From positions 62,001 to 126,000 of the forward strand of contig CAJTUC010000001.1 of the NCBI GenBank assembly GCA_910579395.1: DNA of 64,000 nt, given 5' to 3'. A program made the position numbers and the translations under genes. This document shows, one piece after another, positions 7,721-16,935 of the stretch; within the stretch, counting starts at the first letter, position 1, and the number at the start of each line of letters is the position of its first letter. A model generated the notes under the pieces. That model had not been told where the DNA came from, did no database searches, and saw only the letters and a program-made list of their open reading frames with translations. This DNA comes from an uncultured Lachnospiraceae bacterium (lineage in GTDB: Bacteria; Bacillota; Clostridia; Lachnospirales; Lachnospiraceae).

Positions 7721-8755
7721 ATGAGCGCAAACGATACGGTAACGACAAAGAAGAAAAAAGAGAAAAAATATGTGTTTCCAAAGCCCGCAGCAATCGCAAT
7801 TTTCTGGGGGCTTGGTTCAGTTTTGGCACTCGTGCTGGTCTTACATCATAATCCACTAGCGGATCAGGTGACTGAAAATATGAAAAAGGTAAGCGGTTGT
7901 GTATTGATTCTGTTTACCTGTATTATTTTTACGATTTTTTATGATGGTCTGACAACGATTCCAATCGAACTTTTTCAGAGCAGAAAACTGATCTGGAAGC
8001 TTGCCAAAAATGATTTCAAAAAGCGCTATGCGGGTTCCTATCTGGGCATTATCTGGGCGATGGCACAGCCAGTTGTCACTGTCGTGATGTACTGGCTCGT
8101 ATTTGATAAAGTATTTGATACGAGAAGCCAGCTTGTGGCGGGCGGCATTGAAGTGCCATATGTACTGTATCTGATGGCCGGTCTGGTTCCGTGGTTCTAT
8201 TTTTCTGAGGCGATCACGCAGGGTACGATGGCGTTGATCGAATACAATTATCTGGTCAAAAAAGTTGTTTTCAATATCAGCATTCTGCCGATCATCAAAG
8301 CGATTGCAGCAACATTTATTCATTTGTTCTTCGTATGTATTCTGTTAGTCGTGGCCATTGGCTATGGCTATTATCCGAATTTGTATACATTACAGATTAT
8401 TTATTACAGCTTTTGCACGTTTTTTCTTGTCCTTGGAATGAGTTATCTGACTTGTGCGATCGTCGTTTTTATCAAAGACCTGCAGCAGATCATTGCAATC
8501 GCCTTGCAGATCGGGATGTGGGCGACTCCGATTTTGTGGGATATCTCCATGTTGTCGGACAATATGAAGACCATCTTCAAGCTGAATCCGTTAGTCTATA
8601 TTGTCAACGGATACCGAAGCGCCCTTTACGAAGAAACATGGTTCTGGGAACACTTTTATTCTTCTACTTATTTTTGGATATTTACGATCAGCCTGTTCTG
8701 TATCGCAACATTGATCTTTAAGAAATTGAGAGTACATTTTGCGGACGTACTCTAG
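7721..8755 (+). CDS. ABC polysaccharide exporter, permease subunit (Wzm-like)
   Basis: An ABC-2 type membrane protein of 344 residues, longer than the usual roughly 260 residues of Wzm/TagG proteins. The extra part is an N-terminal extension of about 80 residues with two hydrophobic segments. The typical Wzm core begins near W-K-L-A-K-N-D-F-K-K-R-Y-A-G-S-Y-L-G, followed by about six membrane segments. With the ATPase encoded 55 bases downstream, it would flip or extrude the lipid-linked glycan across the membrane. The ribosome binding site is weak (GGAG about 13 bases upstream). Confidence 0.88.
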   Translation: MSANDTVTTKKKKEKKYVFPKPAAIAIFWGLGSVLALVLVLHHNPLADQVTENMKKVSGCVLILFTCIIFTIFYDGLTTIPIELFQSRKLIWKLAKNDFKKRYAGSYLGIIWAMAQPVVTVVMYWLVFDKVFDTRSQLVAGGIEVPYVLYLMAGLVPWFYFSEAITQGTMALIEYNYLVKKVVFNISILPIIKAIAATFIHLFFVCILLVVAIGYGYYPNLYTLQIIYYSFCTFFLVLGMSYLTCAIVVFIKDLQQIIAIALQIGMWATPILWDISMLSDNMKTIFKLNPLVYIVNGYRSALYEETWFWEHFYSSTYFWIFTISLFCIATLIFKKLRVHFADVL

Positions 8756-8810
8756 GCTGAAAGGACTGCATTCTTTCTGCCTAGAACAATCTGTTGAGAA
8801 AGAGGCCTGT

Positions 8811-10103
8811 ATGGAAGAAAAGAACATTGCAATTCAGGTAAAAGACCTGGAAAAAGTCTATAAATTATATGATAAGCCCTCCGACAGACTGAAGGAAACG
8901 CTCGGTATCGGCCGGGGGAAAAGGCATACGGAGCATCACGCCCTGAAAGGGATCAACCTGACGATTCATCAGGGGGAGACCGTTGGTATCATCGGTACGA
9001 ACGGCTCCGGAAAATCTACTATTTTGAAGATCATTACCGGGGTTTTGAATCCGACCAGAGGAGAAGTTTCTGTAAACGGGCGTATTTCTGCTCTGCTGGA
9101 GCTCGGCGCCGGTTTTAACATGGAATATAACGGAATTGAAAATATTTATCTGAACGGTACGATGATAGGTTTTTCCGAGAAAGAAATTGATGCCAAGATG
9201 AATGATATTCTGGAATTTGCCGATATCGGGGAGTATGTCCACCAGCCGGTCAAGACCTATTCCAGCGGTATGTTTGTCAGGCTTGCCTTTGCGGTGGCGA
9301 TCAATATCGAGCCGGAAATACTGATTGTAGACGAAGCGCTTTCCGTAGGGGATGTTTTTTTTCAGGCGAAGTGTTACCATAAATTTGAAGAATTTAAGAA
9401 AATGGGAAAGACGATCGTTTTCGTCAGCCATGATCTGAGCAGTATCAGCAAATATTGTGACAGAGTCGTTCTGCTCAATCAGGGCGTTAAGCTGGGCGAA
9501 GGAAGGCCTAAGGAAATGATAGATGCCTATAAACAGGTGTTGGTTGGGCAGTATACAATAGAGGAATCCGGTGAGGAAAGGCTGCTGGAGGATGAGCAGC
9601 TTCGTGCGCTGGCGGCCGGAGGAAAGAAGAGCGTGGCGGCCGGTGCGGGAAACGTGAATCCGGACTTGTTGGAGTATGGTTCCAAAAAAGCTGTGATCAC
9701 GGAATATTTCATAACGGATGAAAAGGGGACAAAAACTTCGGCGATTCTTAAAGGGAGCAGTTTTCGGATTCATATGAAGGTGAACATGATGGAGGATATC
9801 ATGGCGCCTGTTTTTGCGTTTACGATTAAAAATATCAAAGGAACGGAAATTACGGGAACCAACACGATGTTTGAGAGGGCTTTTCTGGAATCTGTAAAGG
9901 CGGGGGATGTAAAGGAAATTGTATTCACACAGGAGATGAATCTACAAGGGGGAGAATATCTGCTTTCACTTGGCGTGACAGGCTATGAGGGAGATGATTT
10001 TACAGTCTATCATCGTTTGTATGATGTCTTGAACCTCACAGTCATTTCGGATAAAGATACGGTCGGATTTTATGATATGAATTCACGGATTCAGATTTTA
10101 TAA
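8811..10103 (+). CDS. ABC polysaccharide exporter, ATPase with C-terminal domain (Wzt-like)
   Basis: A 430-residue ATPase. Walker A G-T-N-G-S-G-K-S-T spans about residues 62-70, the signature Y-S-S-G-M begins near 150, and Walker B ends in Asp 174-Glu 175. The nucleotide-binding domain covers about 1-250. Residues about 285-430 form a separate beta-rich region like the Wzt C-terminal domain, which in E. coli O9a recognises the capped end of the finished polysaccharide. An in-frame TTG at 8739 would add 24 residues, but AGAGG five bases before ATG 8811 and homology of the start favour 8811. The next gene encodes a candidate capping enzyme, which fits a domain that reads a cap. Confidence 0.9.
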   Translation: MEEKNIAIQVKDLEKVYKLYDKPSDRLKETLGIGRGKRHTEHHALKGINLTIHQGETVGIIGTNGSGKSTILKIITGVLNPTRGEVSVNGRISALLELGAGFNMEYNGIENIYLNGTMIGFSEKEIDAKMNDILEFADIGEYVHQPVKTYSSGMFVRLAFAVAINIEPEILIVDEALSVGDVFFQAKCYHKFEEFKKMGKTIVFVSHDLSSISKYCDRVVLLNQGVKLGEGRPKEMIDAYKQVLVGQYTIEESGEERLLEDEQLRALAAGGKKSVAAGAGNVNPDLLEYGSKKAVITEYFITDEKGTKTSAILKGSSFRIHMKVNMMEDIMAPVFAFTIKNIKGTEITGTNTMFERAFLESVKAGDVKEIVFTQEMNLQGGEYLLSLGVTGYEGDDFTVYHRLYDVLNLTVISDKDTVGFYDMNSRIQIL

Positions 10104-10121
10104 TGTGTGTATGGAGGAATT

Positions 10122-12209
10122 ATGAAGGAAAAGATAGAAGAAATCGGAAAAGTCAGGCTTGACTTGAAACATTATCCGGGTGAAGACTATTATTGTGATG
10201 GAGAGATTGAGGACGAACTGCTCGATATTACGAAAAATTATGCTGAAGTTGAGTATCCCCGTATCATTGAAGAACGGAAAAGCTGGCCGGTTCTCTATCA
10301 TTTATCGGCATTGCGGGAAAACATCGTGGAATGGCTTCCGATTGATAAAGATATGAAGGTGTTGGAGGTAGGATCCGGCTGCGGCGCCATTACGGGAGCG
10401 CTTGCGCGGAAGGCCGGGGAAGTGACCTGTGTGGATCTATCCAGAAAAAGAAGTCTGATCAATGCGTACCGGCATATGGATTGTGAGAATGTTACGATTC
10501 ATGTCGGTAATTTTCAGGATATTGAGCCGGACCTGCCGTGCGATTATGACTATATCTGCCTGATCGGCGTCTTCGAGTACGGGCAGGCTTATATCGATTC
10601 TGAGACGCCTTATGAAGATTTTCTGCATATTATTGGAAAACACAGGAAAAATAACGGTCGTATTGTAATTGCGATCGAAAATAAACTGGGATTAAAATAT
10701 TGGGCAGGCTGTAAGGAAGACCATTTAGGAACATGGTTCAGCAGTCTGGAAGACTATCCGGAGGGTGGTGTTGTCAGAACTTTTACAAGGGAAGGTCTTG
10801 TAAAGGTGGCGAAGAAATGCGGCTTTTCGGATGTATCTGTTTATTACCCTTATCCGGACTATAAATTCATGACAAGCCTTTATTCGGACAGCCGCCTGCC
10901 AAAGCCGGGAGAGCTTTCTTCCAATCTGCGGAATTTTGACAGGGAAAGACTGCAGTTGTTCGATGAAAAGCTGGTGTTCGATACTTTGATCAAAGAGGAG
11001 CAGTTTCCTCTTTTTTCAAATTCCTATTTGATGATCTTGGGAGAAATGCCAAAGATAAAGTATGCGAAATATTCCAATGACAGAGCTGACGCATTTAAAA
11101 TAAAAACGCTTCTTACAGAATGGGGGAGTGAAGGCGGGACGGTCAGACAAATAGAAAAACATCCGTTGTCAAATGAAGCCAGAGGACATATCCGGCAGAT
11201 TTGTCATGCGTACGAACAACTTTTGGAGCGTTTTTCGGGCGGAAAACTTCGTGTAAATGAATGTAAATTAAAAGAAGACTTAACTTGTAAAAATGGCGAC
11301 ACGTCTGTCATTTTTGAGTATCTGGAAGGAATAACATTGGAAGAGCTTCTGGATGAGTGCTTGGAACGGGATGATATGGGAAAATTTCAAACGTTATTCA
11401 ATGAATATCTGGAAAGGATATCCTATCGAGAAGAGACGGCAATCACTGATTATGACTTGATTTTTTCCAATATTTTAATAGCGGAGGATGGGCAGTGGCA
11501 CATCATTGACTATGAATGGACTTTTGAAAAGGCCGTCGAAGCGAAAGAAATTGCTTTCAGAGCAATCTATTGTTATTTATTGGAGAATGAAAAACGAAAT
11601 AAATTAAATCTTGATTATATATTGGAAAGGCTTGGCGTGACCGAAGTCGAGGCAGAAAGTTTTAGACGGCAGGAGATGAAATTCCAGAAGTATGTGACGG
11701 GAAAAAGGATGTCAATGGAAGAAATAAGGGATGTTATTAATCAGCCCATCTATGCCCTGTCGGAGCTCCAGATGCTTTCTCCCGCCGAGAAGCAGAGGGA
11801 GAAAGTGCAGATTTATGAAGATAAGGGAGAAGGCTTTTCCGAAGAGCAGTCTTTCTTCCTGGAAGAGTCTTCCAATGTGGAGTACTCCGGAACGGAACGG
11901 AAATTCCGGCTCGTGTTCGAGGGAGAGCGAAAGGCGCTCCGCATCGACCCATGCAGCGATTTCTGTATTGTATACCTGGAGGAGATACGCTGGAACGATA
12001 AACCTGTGCCGTTGAAGGGCAGGAGTATCTCGACGAATGGAATCAGGATAGGCGAGAGCGTTTATGCTTTTTCCACACAGGACCCGAATATTACCTTACA
12101 GTTGGCGGAAGGGGAGCAGAAACAGGAGAATGTGCTGCAGGTTACTATGCAGGTTACGAAAGCGCCCGAGAAGACAGTGGCGCACATGCAGAAGAGAGGA
12201 TTGTTTTGA
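10122..12209 (+). CDS. Methyltransferase-kinase fusion, WbdD-like chain terminator candidate
   Basis: The 695-residue protein has an N-terminal SAM methyltransferase fold with G-S-G-C-G at residues 84-88 and a following V-D-L acidic motif. The middle region resembles aminoglycoside/choline-kinase folds: E-Y-L-E-G hinge-like stretch, then catalytic-loop-like D-L-I-F-S-N (Asp 445, Asn 450, correct spacing of five), then I-D-Y-E-W with Asp 463 as the metal-binding Asp. The last 150 residues are beta-rich and unassigned. This order matches WbdD, which phosphorylates and methylates the non-reducing end of O9a mannan and so sets chain length. Family membership is inferred from domain order and from sitting 18 bases after a Wzt with a C-terminal domain. 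GGAGG selects ATG 10122 over an upstream GTG at 10107. Confidence 0.75.
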   Translation: MKEKIEEIGKVRLDLKHYPGEDYYCDGEIEDELLDITKNYAEVEYPRIIEERKSWPVLYHLSALRENIVEWLPIDKDMKVLEVGSGCGAITGALARKAGEVTCVDLSRKRSLINAYRHMDCENVTIHVGNFQDIEPDLPCDYDYICLIGVFEYGQAYIDSETPYEDFLHIIGKHRKNNGRIVIAIENKLGLKYWAGCKEDHLGTWFSSLEDYPEGGVVRTFTREGLVKVAKKCGFSDVSVYYPYPDYKFMTSLYSDSRLPKPGELSSNLRNFDRERLQLFDEKLVFDTLIKEEQFPLFSNSYLMILGEMPKIKYAKYSNDRADAFKIKTLLTEWGSEGGTVRQIEKHPLSNEARGHIRQICHAYEQLLERFSGGKLRVNECKLKEDLTCKNGDTSVIFEYLEGITLEELLDECLERDDMGKFQTLFNEYLERISYREETAITDYDLIFSNILIAEDGQWHIIDYEWTFEKAVEAKEIAFRAIYCYLLENEKRNKLNLDYILERLGVTEVEAESFRRQEMKFQKYVTGKRMSMEEIRDVINQPIYALSELQMLSPAEKQREKVQIYEDKGEGFSEEQSFFLEESSNVEYSGTERKFRLVFEGERKALRIDPCSDFCIVYLEEIRWNDKPVPLKGRSISTNGIRIGESVYAFSTQDPNITLQLAEGEQKQENVLQVTMQVTKAPEKTVAHMQKRGLF

Positions 12210-12212
12210 TCT

Positions 12213-14564
12213 ATGGGGGAAAAATATGACTGGGAGGCCTATTACCGAAAGGCTTTTGAGAAGGAAAAAAAGAAAAATACTGTTCTTGCGGGGAAAATAG
12301 CGGATGCGGAAGCGAAAGAGGCGGATTTGGCCTTTAAGCTCGAACGGATTCAGAATAATATGTTCTGGAAGGTATCTGCGCCCGCACGGAAGTGTTATCA
12401 TGCGTTGAAGAGCGGACGGACGGCTTTGCTCCGCTCAGAAGGGCATTCCCATGCCGATTCGGGCAGGACGGCCGCCGGTGGTGAAGCAGGATTTATGGAA
12501 ATCGTCCGTGCCTATGAGCGGGAAGTGTTCCGACAGAAGCATCCATATCTGCAATGGATTGCGAAAACGGAAGGAAACGGGTCAAAAGACGGCACACAGT
12601 TCATCCGGGGCTGTCGATTGATAGAGCCGGAGGGGATGGATTTATGTATTGTTGTGAGCGGTTGTGGAATGTTGGCTGCAGGAGCGGTAGAGAAGGCCGC
12701 GGCCTGGTTTGGTGAACGGGAGAATTGCCTGTTCGCTTATACGGACGAAGATTATTACTGGCAGGATTTGGCGAATCGGATGCACCCCTGGTATAAGCCG
12801 TGCTGGTCGCCGGATACGATGCTTTCTTTCTGTTATATGGGCCATATGATCATCATCAGAAAAACGCTGTGCCGGGAGCTTCTGGAAGAGATGCACAGCG
12901 GGCTGGATTCTCATGCGGATTTCTATGATTTGTGTCTTCGTCTGGAAGAATGGGCATGCGCAAGGCAGTATAGTATTTCCCATATAGAGGAGGTGCTTTT
13001 TCATAACTGCTATGAGCCGGATGAGGCGGGGCAGAGAAGGATTGAAGAAGCGGAGAAACAGGGAAGAGACGTATTGGAAACGGTCGAGAATCTGTTGAAA
13101 TCGGAATTGGAGCAGGGAAGGGATATGGAAGGCTGCGGTGCATCCTTTCATGTTGTCCGGAAAGCGGCATTGCAAAGAAGAGGTATCCGGGCGGAACTGG
13201 AAGCCGGCGCGGAGCCGGATATTTACCATGTGGTCTATGATGTTCCAAAAAGGGAACGCTCGTTGGAGTTTGGGAAGAGTGGGATGGTATCGGTGGTCAT
13301 TCCCTCAAAAGACCACCCTGAGGTGCTGGAAAAATGTCTTTCTTCGTTTTGTGAAAGAACAGAATATGATAACTATGAGTGGATCGTCGTTGATAATGGA
13401 AGCGTACCGGAAAATAAAAGCCGCATGGAGGCATTGCAGGAGAAATACGGATTTCTTTATCTATATGAGCCGATGGAATTTAATTTTTCCGCGATGTGTA
13501 ATCTCGGAGCATCCAGGGCGCAGGGAGAGTATCTGCTGTTCTTAAATGATGATATTGAGATCATTCAAAAAGACTGGCTGCGCATTATGGCAGGACAGGC
13601 AGGACAGCCTTATACGGGCGCTGTCGGTGCGAAGCTTTGGTATGCGGGGAGCGATGCCATTCAACATGCCGGGATTACGAATTTGGCAATCGGACCTTCG
13701 CATAAACTGATCACATTCCCTGATGACAGGTGTTATTATTATGGGCGCAATCAGGTAACTTATGATGTCATCGGCGTTACTGCGGCATGTCTGCTGATTG
13801 AGCGGCGGAAGTATCATGAGGTGGGTGGTTTTGATGAATCTATGAAAGTCGCCTATAATGATGTGGATTTTTGTTTCAAACTGGTTGAAGCGGGATACTG
13901 TAATGTGCTTCGTAACGATGCCGTTCTGTATCACGATGAGTCTCTGAGCAGGGGACTGGATGAAGAGGATGACGGGAAGTGGAAAAGGCTGCTGCATGAA
14001 AAAGAAAACCTGTATGCCAGACATCCGGGGATGCAGGAATGGGATGGTTTCTATCATAAGAGTCTGATTGACAATGCTTCGCGTTACGCATGTAATTTTA
14101 AATTTGAGTATGAAGACAACTTAAAAACGACAAAACTTATTTCTGCAGATGCAGGAAATCTTGCAAAGGCTAGGGGTGGAGCGCTTCAGCTGACCATCGA
14201 CCGGGCTGAAGAACAACGTAAGATTCATTTGGACGAACCGGATATCATGCTTCTGATGGGATGGAGTTATCTCCCCGGAGAGGATAATGCAAAATATACG
14301 AGAAACCTTGTATTTCAGCGGGAAGATGGAAGTTTTTTCCAGGCAGTACCCAACCCCTGGTACAGAGAGGATGTGGAAGCTGTTTTGTCCGGACAAGTCA
14401 ACATTTCCCTGTCCGGTTTTACATTACGCATAAAGAAGGAAAACTTGCAATCCGGAGTCTGGCGCATTGGAATGCTGGCAACGGATGAAAATACCGGCCA
14501 ACAGTTTTTGACATGGTCCGACAAAAAAATGACCGTAAAACAGGCACAAAACAGGGAGAATTGA
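12213..14564 (+). CDS. Multidomain GT2 glycosyltransferase with a half-domain at the N-terminus
   Basis: A 783-residue cytoplasmic protein starting three bases after the previous stop. Residues about 5-55 form a coiled coil ending in F-W-K-V-S-A-P-A-R, the W-R-x-T/S-x-P-L-R type motif seen before many rhamnan/O-antigen glycosyltransferases. Residues about 130-330 look like the C-terminal half of a GT2 domain (T-D-E-D-Y-Y-W and C-W-S-P-D stretches) without the nucleotide-sugar-binding start. A complete GT2 domain begins near residue 358 (V-S-V-V-I-P-S-K-D) with L-N-D-D at about 444-447. The last 150 residues are beta-rich, possibly carbohydrate-binding. Likely adds one or more sugars to the lipid-linked chain; donor and acceptor cannot be told from sequence. 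Confidence 0.85.
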   Translation: MGEKYDWEAYYRKAFEKEKKKNTVLAGKIADAEAKEADLAFKLERIQNNMFWKVSAPARKCYHALKSGRTALLRSEGHSHADSGRTAAGGEAGFMEIVRAYEREVFRQKHPYLQWIAKTEGNGSKDGTQFIRGCRLIEPEGMDLCIVVSGCGMLAAGAVEKAAAWFGERENCLFAYTDEDYYWQDLANRMHPWYKPCWSPDTMLSFCYMGHMIIIRKTLCRELLEEMHSGLDSHADFYDLCLRLEEWACARQYSISHIEEVLFHNCYEPDEAGQRRIEEAEKQGRDVLETVENLLKSELEQGRDMEGCGASFHVVRKAALQRRGIRAELEAGAEPDIYHVVYDVPKRERSLEFGKSGMVSVVIPSKDHPEVLEKCLSSFCERTEYDNYEWIVVDNGSVPENKSRMEALQEKYGFLYLYEPMEFNFSAMCNLGASRAQGEYLLFLNDDIEIIQKDWLRIMAGQAGQPYTGAVGAKLWYAGSDAIQHAGITNLAIGPSHKLITFPDDRCYYYGRNQVTYDVIGVTAACLLIERRKYHEVGGFDESMKVAYNDVDFCFKLVEAGYCNVLRNDAVLYHDESLSRGLDEEDDGKWKRLLHEKENLYARHPGMQEWDGFYHKSLIDNASRYACNFKFEYEDNLKTTKLISADAGNLAKARGGALQLTIDRAEEQRKIHLDEPDIMLLMGWSYLPGEDNAKYTRNLVFQREDGSFFQAVPNPWYREDVEAVLSGQVNISLSGFTLRIKKENLQSGVWRIGMLATDENTGQQFLTWSDKKMTVKQAQNREN

Positions 14565-14744
14565 ATTGCGGATGTTACGAAAAGCCGGACGATGATTATT
14601 AAACTAATTTTAAACAATTTGGCGTCACGATAAATTAAAACTGCATTTAATATTTTAAAACACATTGAAAAAATAAAATAACAGACAATACAAAAAGAGG
14701 CCGGTCAAGAGTGTAAAATGGCAGCATGGAGGAAAGAACTCTAT

Positions 14745-16754
14745 ATGGAAGAAAAACAGAAAGAAGAAAAACTCATGGATAGTGATTCAAAAGAAAATAT
14801 GCGTTATTATAAGGAGGCATATGAGCGCGAACGTCAAAAAAGTCGTGTGCTGGCAGCCAAACTGGCGGATGCGGAAGGCCGTGCGGCAGATTTGGAGCAG
14901 AAGCTTGGCCGTATCAAGGGGAGCATCTTCTGGCGGCTGTCGAAACCTCTCCGTTCAGCAGTCCATTGGGTGCAGAGAACAAAGGAACGTCTCGGATATT
15001 ACGGAAGCATAAAGGGTGTTCTTCGGAAGCTGGATGCCAAACGTATCGAGAAAAAGGTGCGGGCGTCCCACGGCACGGCAAGTTTTCCGGGGCCGGAAGA
15101 AGCAAAGCGGCAGCGTGAGACGGTTTTTCCGAAGAAGATTAAGATCAGCATTCTGGTGCCGCTCTATAATACGCCGAAAAAATTCCTGACCGATGCGATC
15201 GATTCCGTACTGGCGCAGACCTATGAGAACTGGGAACTCTGCCTGACGGATGATTCCGATGCGGAACACGCTTATGTGGAACTGATGTGCAGAGAGTATG
15301 CGGCGAAGGACGACCGTATCCGCTACAAGCGGCATGAAAGGAGCGGGGGCATCGCCGGAAATACGAATTTCTGTCTTTCGCTGGCGACCGGAGAGTACAT
15401 CGGGCTTTTTGACCATGACGATGTGCTGCATCCCTCGGCATTGTATGAATATATGAAGGCGATCTGTGAGCAGGATGCGGATTATATTTACTGTGATGAA
15501 GCGACTTTTCACGGGAACAGCATCGACCATATGATCACGCTGCATTTTAAGCCGGATTTTGCAATCGATAACCTGCGCGCCAACAATTATATCTGTCATT
15601 TCAGCGTGTTTGACAGGAAACTGTTGGAGGGGACGGAGCTTTTCAGGCCACAGTTCAACGGCAGTCAGGACCATGACATGATCCTGCGTCTGACGGCGCA
15701 GGCAAAGCATATCGTGCACATTCCGAAGCTTCTATATTATTGGCGTTCCCATAAGGGAAGCGTGGCCGCAGACTTAAATGCCAAGGCATATTGTATTGCG
15801 GCAGGAAAAGGGGCAGTTGCCGATCACTTGCAGAGCCTCGGTTATGAAAATTTCGAAATTACTTCGACGAAGGCTTTTGACACCATCTATCGGATTCGGT
15901 ATGAGGTTCAGGGGAATCCGCTTATCTCTATCGTGATTCCGAACAAAGACCACTATGAGGATTTAAAACGCTGCATTACTTCTATTATAGAAAAAAGCAG
16001 TTACGATAACTATGAGATCATCGTTGTGGAGAACAACAGCACGGATGATGAGATTTTCCGCTATTATGAAGAGCTGCGCAAAAATTCGCAGGTTCGTATC
16101 GTGACTTATGAAGGAGACTTTAATTATTCCCGCATCAATAATTTCGGTGTGTCGAAAGCAAGAGGGGAATATCTGCTGTTATTGAATAATGATACAGAAG
16201 TCATTACCCTTGACTGGATGGAAGAGCTGTTGATGTATGCGCAGCGGGAGGACGTCGGGGCGGTCGGCGCCAAGCTGTATTATCCCGATAAGACGATTCA
16301 GCATGCAGGTGTTGTCATCGGACTTGGTGCGCATCGGACAGCAGGACACACGCATTACCGGGTGAGCAGCAATAATCTCGGCTATATGGGAAGGCTGTGC
16401 TATGTACAGAATATGACAGCGGTGACAGGTGCCTGCCTGATGATAAAAAAGAAGATTTATGATGAACTTGGCGGTCTGGATGAATCTTTTGCAGTGTCTT
16501 TGAATGATGTGGATTTCTGTTTAAGAATCAGGGAAGCGGGGTATCTGAATGTATTCACTCCATTTGCGGAACTGTATCATTACGAGTCTGCATCCAGAGG
16601 TTCGGATACCGAAGGAGAAAGGGCAGAACGTTACAATGAAGAGTCGGAACGTTTTCGCGAAAAATGGCGGAAAATGCTGGAATCCGGCGACCCGTACTAT
16701 AATCCGAACTTTTCACTGGACAGAAGTGACTTTGCTTTGAAAATTCAGGCATAG
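14745..16754 (+). CDS. Tandem GT2 glycosyltransferase (two catalytic domains)
   Basis: About 669 residues from the ATG at 14745, preceded by GGAGG; an ATG at 14718 is the alternative but has no good ribosome binding site. A coiled coil with F-W-R-L-S-K-P-L-R follows, very similar to that of the preceding protein. The first GT2 domain starts near residue 132 (I-S-I-L-V-P-L-Y-N-T) with D-H-D-D near 223. The second starts near 395 (I-S-I-V-I-P-N-K-D) with L-N-N-D-T-E near 480. Both look catalytically complete, so the enzyme could add two different linkages. The 180-base gap before it (14565-14744) is A+T-rich with no clear terminator. The promoter for pgm overlaps its 3' end. Confidence 0.87.
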   Translation: MEEKQKEEKLMDSDSKENMRYYKEAYERERQKSRVLAAKLADAEGRAADLEQKLGRIKGSIFWRLSKPLRSAVHWVQRTKERLGYYGSIKGVLRKLDAKRIEKKVRASHGTASFPGPEEAKRQRETVFPKKIKISILVPLYNTPKKFLTDAIDSVLAQTYENWELCLTDDSDAEHAYVELMCREYAAKDDRIRYKRHERSGGIAGNTNFCLSLATGEYIGLFDHDDVLHPSALYEYMKAICEQDADYIYCDEATFHGNSIDHMITLHFKPDFAIDNLRANNYICHFSVFDRKLLEGTELFRPQFNGSQDHDMILRLTAQAKHIVHIPKLLYYWRSHKGSVAADLNAKAYCIAAGKGAVADHLQSLGYENFEITSTKAFDTIYRIRYEVQGNPLISIVIPNKDHYEDLKRCITSIIEKSSYDNYEIIVVENNSTDDEIFRYYEELRKNSQVRIVTYEGDFNYSRINNFGVSKARGEYLLLLNNDTEVITLDWMEELLMYAQREDVGAVGAKLYYPDKTIQHAGVVIGLGAHRTAGHTHYRVSSNNLGYMGRLCYVQNMTAVTGACLMIKKKIYDELGGLDESFAVSLNDVDFCLRIREAGYLNVFTPFAELYHYESASRGSDTEGERAERYNEESERFREKWRKMLESGDPYYNPNFSLDRSDFALKIQA

Positions 16755-16765
16755 TATGATATACT
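16737..16765 (+). promoter_or_regulatory. Promoter inside the end of the GT gene, serving pgm
   Basis: TTGAAA at 16737-16742 and TATACT at 16760-16765 are separated by 17 bases. The -35 lies within the last codons of the glycosyltransferase gene. Structured repeat B (copy 1) begins at about 16769, so it would form the 5' end of the pgm message. Confidence 0.5.
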
Positions 16766-16768
16766 AGG

Positions 16769-16879
16769 ATGAAAAGAAGTTCGAATGCTCACCTCAGAGG
16801 GTGTTTCGTAAAGAACTTCCACGATTTGCGAAGCAAATCTTTTGCACCCGGGAAAATGTCTGAAACGCGGCATTTTTCG
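16769..16879 (+). repeat. Structured intergenic repeat, type B, degenerate copy (pgm leader)
   Basis: GAAGTTC (16775) pairs with GAACTTC (ends 16819) around a CACC / GGGTG inner stem; next comes GATTTGC paired with GCAAATC (16823-16839). A GAAAATG / GCATTTTTC hairpin ends near 16879. The outer GTGTGAGA-type stem seen in other copies has largely decayed here. The order of stems is the same as at 51494, 61203 and 63583. Confidence 0.65.
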
Positions 16880-16935
16880 AACGAAATCATGAAGGCTGGG
16901 GTGGAAAATAAGAAAGATATGGAGGTAAAAAAGGA

